Assembly (NCBI RefSeq): GCF_003254155.1
Contig: NZ_QKZI01000001.1
Location: 496,001 to 560,000 of the forward strand
Origin: Psychrobacillus insolitus
GTDB taxonomy: Bacteria; Bacillota; Bacilli; Bacillales_A; Planococcaceae
Direction of reading: 5' to 3'
Length of the DNA stretch: 64,000 nt
Numbering within the stretch: position 1 is the stretch's first letter; each line of letters begins with the position of its first letter. Made by a program: the position numbers and the translations under genes. Below, one piece after another: positions 61,029-64,000 of the stretch. The notes beneath the pieces were generated by a model. That model was not told where the DNA came from. It saw nothing but the letters and a program-made list of their open reading frames with translations, and did no database searches.

Positions 61029-62255
61029 TTAATCCACTGTTTCTTTTGAAATTGGCTTCCCTGCTTCTAGTAAAACTTTGCTCCCAATTAAGAAGAATCC
61101 TAATATAAACAACAGAATTCCAGTTCCAATAAGTAACCATTCAATTTCCATATAGTCAGATATTGGCCCAAATATAAGCATTCCAAGCGGCATCATAGAA
61201 GTTGAAATCATCCCTAATACCCCAAATACTCTTCCGAGATAATCACCCTCTACTTTTTCCTGTAATAAAACCATAGAAGGTGTATTAAACATGGGCATTA
61301 CGACACCAACTAAGCCCATGAAAATTAAATAGACCCAAAAAACTGGAATGACTCCAAGTGCAAATGTACAGGCACCAAAGATTAGGCATGAGAGTGTCAT
61401 TGTATGAATCTTGTTTTTAAATCCACCCCATGAAGCCATGAAAATTCCACCAATCATCATACCTATAGAGAAGGTGATTTCTGTCGCTGTTAAACGCCAG
61501 ATATCATTACCAAAACTCCGCGTTACCTGTAAAGGTGTTAGAAACGCGACTGGAGCAGCTAAAACAAAGAAAATGGCAAAAAACAAAAAGAATTTCTTCA
61601 GAAACGCATGGTTTTTAATATACGTAAATCCTTCTTGTAAGTCGATGAAATAACTAGTTGTTTGCTTTTGCAATGCCTTTGCATGTACTGGAATATCCAG
61701 AAATGCAAGTAAGATAAAGATTGCAATAACTGCGGTAATCACGTCGATAAAGAAAATAATTTCCATCGAAGCTACTGTTAGTAACGCTGCACTCACCATT
61801 GGAGAAATGAGCATAATAAGTGCTTGAATGCTTCCGTTTGTTCCATTAACTTTGGTTAGTTTATTTTCAGGCACTAGCTGTGGAAGAATAGCTCCGACGG
61901 CCGGACCTTGAATACCTGTCCCAATTGCGCGCACAGCAGACATCACAAATAATAACCATAATGAATCGTATCCCATCAAAAATAAAATGGCTAAAATTAA
62001 GGTCGAAATAGCAATCAAAGATTCGGACAGAATGATGAGTAATTTCCGATTATAGCGATCCGCCCAAACCCCTGCAAAAGGAGAGAGGATGAAGGTAGGG
62101 ACGAAACCACAAATGATGGATATTGTCATCATAAGACCAGACTGAGTCGTTAATGTGATATGCCACATAATGGCATATTGAACCAAAGATGATCCGAATA
62201 GGGAGATGGTCTGGCTACCTAAAAAGAGAATAATATTCTTTTTCCAATTTTCCAT
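61029..62255 (-). CDS. MFS transporter (efflux type, MFS_3-like)
   Basis: 408 residues with about 12 membrane helices. SLFGSSLVQYAIMWHITLTT at the N-terminus and LSPFAGVWADRYNRKLLII (loop 2-3 signature) are typical of the macrolide/enterobactin exporter branch. A cytoplasmic loop with YFIDLQEGFTYIKNHAF follows helix 6. AAAGGACCGAAC lies upstream of the ATG. It is single and convergent to the SDR genes. It may export drugs or toxic acids; there is no direct link to the catabolic cluster. Confidence 0.88.
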   Translation of the reverse strand: MENWKKNIILFLGSQTISLFGSSLVQYAIMWHITLTTQSGLMMTISIICGFVPTFILSPFAGVWADRYNRKLLIILSESLIAISTLILAILFLMGYDSLWLLFVMSAVRAIGTGIQGPAVGAILPQLVPENKLTKVNGTNGSIQALIMLISPMVSAALLTVASMEIIFFIDVITAVIAIFILLAFLDIPVHAKALQKQTTSYFIDLQEGFTYIKNHAFLKKFFLFFAIFFVLAAPVAFLTPLQVTRSFGNDIWRLTATEITFSIGMMIGGIFMASWGGFKNKIHTMTLSCLIFGACTFALGVIPVFWVYLIFMGLVGVVMPMFNTPSMVLLQEKVEGDYLGRVFGVLGMISTSMMPLGMLIFGPISDYMEIEWLLIGTGILLFILGFFLIGSKVLLEAGKPISKETVD

Positions 62256-62393
62256 AGGATGTTCGGTCCTTTCTATTTTAGTTACGTTAATTATTACATT
62301 ATTGAGTATAACTTTCTTTCAAAAATTTTGTTAAAGAAAAGCGACGCACGCATTTAAAAACTGTGCACGCCGTTTTAAGAATATCTATTTGAT

Positions 62394-62754
62394 GCATTGA
62401 TATGCGGAGCTTTTATGCAAGTTGCACTGCTGCGGATGCTGGCCAAGATATCATGACAACTCCGATTGCGGTGATTGCAAACCTAGAACAAAAGGGGAGT
62501 GTTGTGCTTTCGATGAATTTTATGATCTTAGGCCGGTACACAGGCTATCGATTTCCATCACGAACTTGGAGTCAGAGCACTCCATGCAGCTTAGTTTGTT
62601 TGATGAAGGTAAATGGAGAGAACGTAAGCTCGGCAAAACAATGGACCATTTAAGAAGTAAATACGGATCAACCGCTATCTTGCGCGCCGTTTCTTATACA
62701 GATGCAGGGACTGCGATAACGCGTGCAGGGTTATTAGGGGGTCATAAGAAGTAA
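62394..62754 (+). pseudogene. collapsed Y-family DNA polymerase gene (UvrX/ImuB-like)
   Basis: The first frame reads MRSFYASCTAADAGQDIMTT then PIAVIANLEQKGSVVLS, the metal-binding N-terminus of UvrX-like polymerases. It then changes to another frame reading RLSISITNLESEHSMQLSLF, then DEGKWRERKLGKTMDHLRSK and SYTDAGTAITRAGLLGGHKK, their C-terminal tail. About 300 middle residues are deleted and the frame is broken. YolD-like genes often accompany such polymerases; the one at 4.1 kb is broken too. Confidence 0.8.
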
Positions 62755-62762
62755 GTAAAATA

Positions 62763-62795
62763 AAAAAAGACGATCTCCTAGGAGGTCGTCTTTTC
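62763..62795. terminator. bidirectional terminator
   Basis: AAAGACGATCTCC pairs with GGAGGTCGTCTTT, flanked by A- and T-runs. Confidence 0.85.
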
Positions 62796-62813
62796 ATTAC
62801 AAAGATAAATAAC

Positions 62814-64000
62814 TTAACCATTTGCCTCTACTTTTTCATCCTTAGACTTATCTTGATAGTCGTATGCACGATTCACAGGAATGAACACTAAAGCTAAAGC
62901 TGCGATAAAGCCAGGTATTGCAAAAACCAAGAAATTTATTTGAATTGGTAGTGCCATGGTCAATAGAATACCACCAATTGTTGGCCCTAATATAGCTCCA
63001 AATCTACCTACACCAGAAGCCAATCCTAATGCTGTTGAACGTAAGAAAGGGGGATAATATTGAGATACATAGGCATTCATAATATTTTGTGATCCAATTG
63101 TACAAGCTCCTGTAAGGGCTACTAACAGAGAAACAACTAGCATATCATTTTTAAACCCTAATAGTATTAGAGCAATTGCTCCAATTATATACATCGGAAT
63201 AAGCATTCTTTTCGAACCAAATTTATCGGCTAATTTACCGATAATAAGCGTTCCAACGATTGTACCAGCATGCAGAATGATTAAGAAAGAAATACTAGAA
63301 TTCAAGCCATAACCAGCTTGCATCATTAGCTTAGGCAACCAAGTACTTAAGCCATACACCATTAAAAGACTCATGAAATATGTAATCCAAAACATACTTG
63401 TGCTTAGTCCGCGCTTATTTTTAAAGATTTGTGTAACTGGCGTACCTTTTTCTGTGTTCTTTTCAAATAGTTCAAATTCATCTTGCTCTGTATAGTTACC
63501 CTCTGGATTAATCTTGTTCATTACTTTACGCAATTCCTTTTTGCGCCCTTTTGCAGCAAGGAAAACAGTTGAATCAGGAAGCGTTTTCATAATGACAGGT
63601 AATAAAATAATCGGTGCAGCTGCAATAAAGTAAACGAATTCCCAACCTAATTTTGGAATAAAGAATATGGATAACGCAGGCGCGAGCATCCCGCCAATAG
63701 AGTAGCCAGTAAGGACAATAGAAACCGTTAAGCTTCGCATTTTCTTAGGCGAATAATCCGTCATTAATGCGATAACATTTGGCATAATCCCACCGAGTCC
63801 TAATCCAGCAATGAAGCGATACGTTGAAAATGAAGTTGGTGAATCTGCGAAACCACATAATCCCGTGAAAATACTAAAAAGAATAAAACATGCAATAATT
63901 ACATTTTTTCGGCCAATACGATCGGCAAGTGGCCCAAAGAAAAATGCCCCAAACATAACACCGACTAACCCATAACTTCCCATTGCACCAGCTTGAACAT
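62814..64000 (-). CDS. MFS transporter, aromatic acid:H+ symporter (AAHS)-like, partial
   Basis: The frame is open to the right edge, so the first helix or so is missing; at least 394 codons are present. FGPLADRIGRKNVIIACFIL is the loop 2-3 signature, TDYSPKKMRSLTVSIVLTGY the loop 4-5 block, and GKLADKFGSKRMLIPMYIIG the second-half loop. These match the AAHS branch (PcaK/BenK-like) that imports aromatic and related carboxylic acids. Given the nearby alicyclic-acid cluster, import of cyclohexanecarboxylate or a similar acid is a reasonable hypothesis. Confidence 0.82.
   Translation of the reverse strand, partial: VQAGAMGSYGLVGVMFGAFFFGPLADRIGRKNVIIACFILFSIFTGLCGFADSPTSFSTYRFIAGLGLGGIMPNVIALMTDYSPKKMRSLTVSIVLTGYSIGGMLAPALSIFFIPKLGWEFVYFIAAAPIILLPVIMKTLPDSTVFLAAKGRKKELRKVMNKINPEGNYTEQDEFELFEKNTEKGTPVTQIFKNKRGLSTSMFWITYFMSLLMVYGLSTWLPKLMMQAGYGLNSSISFLIILHAGTIVGTLIIGKLADKFGSKRMLIPMYIIGAIALILLGFKNDMLVVSLLVALTGACTIGSQNIMNAYVSQYYPPFLRSTALGLASGVGRFGAILGPTIGGILLTMALPIQINFLVFAIPGFIAALALVFIPVNRAYDYQDKSKDEKVEANG

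Overview
The window is AT-rich Gram-positive DNA with strong GGAGG-type ribosome sites and frequent TTG/GTG starts. It carries a YjcZ-type sporulation peptide, a Kin-like PAS histidine kinase, a YolD-like gene, a TPP-controlled tenA-thiM-thiD-thiE operon and argGH. Together these point to a spore-forming member of the Bacillales, most likely Planococcaceae (Lysinibacillus/Psychrobacillus/Sporosarcina-like). The species cannot be fixed from the sequence alone.

Layout. 1-4.6 kb: a CofE-like ligase (cut by the left edge), a divergent LysR regulator, small genes, relics and a frameshifted YolD-like gene. 4.63-28.26 kb: a compound genomic island in the 3' half of a tRNA-Val gene. A 43-bp piece of that tRNA occurs three times (4633, 8861, 28215), so two units lie in tandem. 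Unit A (4.7-8.9 kb) is a graveyard of broken genes. Unit B (8.9-28.2 kb) keeps a tyrosine integrase with an excisionase-like gene next to the intact tRNA, and has GTGAGCA direct repeats at both ends. Its cargo is defence-like: an overlapping two-gene unit of unknown function (one partner with a SEC-C zinc motif), a PLD-like protein, a DUF1643 protein, a two-gene CBASS-type system (SLATT membrane effector plus SMODS nucleotidyltransferase), and an HD plus Hsp90-like ATPase fusion bracketed by a perfect 20-bp direct repeat. A second mobile module inside it is an operon of two large serine recombinases led by three tiny genes. That operon and the excisionase gene have related hairpin leaders.

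28.3-45.6 kb is core chromosome: thiamine salvage, an MFS transporter, tRNA-Lys, an acyltransferase, a sensor kinase, an exonuclease with BRCT-like domains, a GNAT enzyme, polyphosphate kinase 2, argGH and DUF3870. This part holds several families of intergenic repeats: two 76-bp palindromes, a roughly 110-bp palindrome with a diverged copy, a GC-rich structured element with a minimal copy elsewhere, and a 41-bp tandem array.

45.8-61 kb is a long co-directional catabolic cluster: class III CoA transferase, three acyl-CoA dehydrogenases, a MenB/BadI-like ring-cleaving hydrolase, an AMP-forming acid-CoA ligase, a BadH-like alcohol dehydrogenase, a 3-hydroxyacyl-CoA dehydrogenase, a MaoC hydratase pair, a thiolase, a crotonase and three further short-chain dehydrogenases. 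The best reading is breakdown of an alicyclic acid such as cyclohexanecarboxylate: CoA activation, ring dehydrogenation, hydration, oxidation, hydrolytic ring opening to a pimeloyl-CoA-type product, then beta-oxidation. An AAHS-like acid symporter at the right edge could import the substrate. An MFS exporter and a collapsed Y-family polymerase pseudogene lie between.
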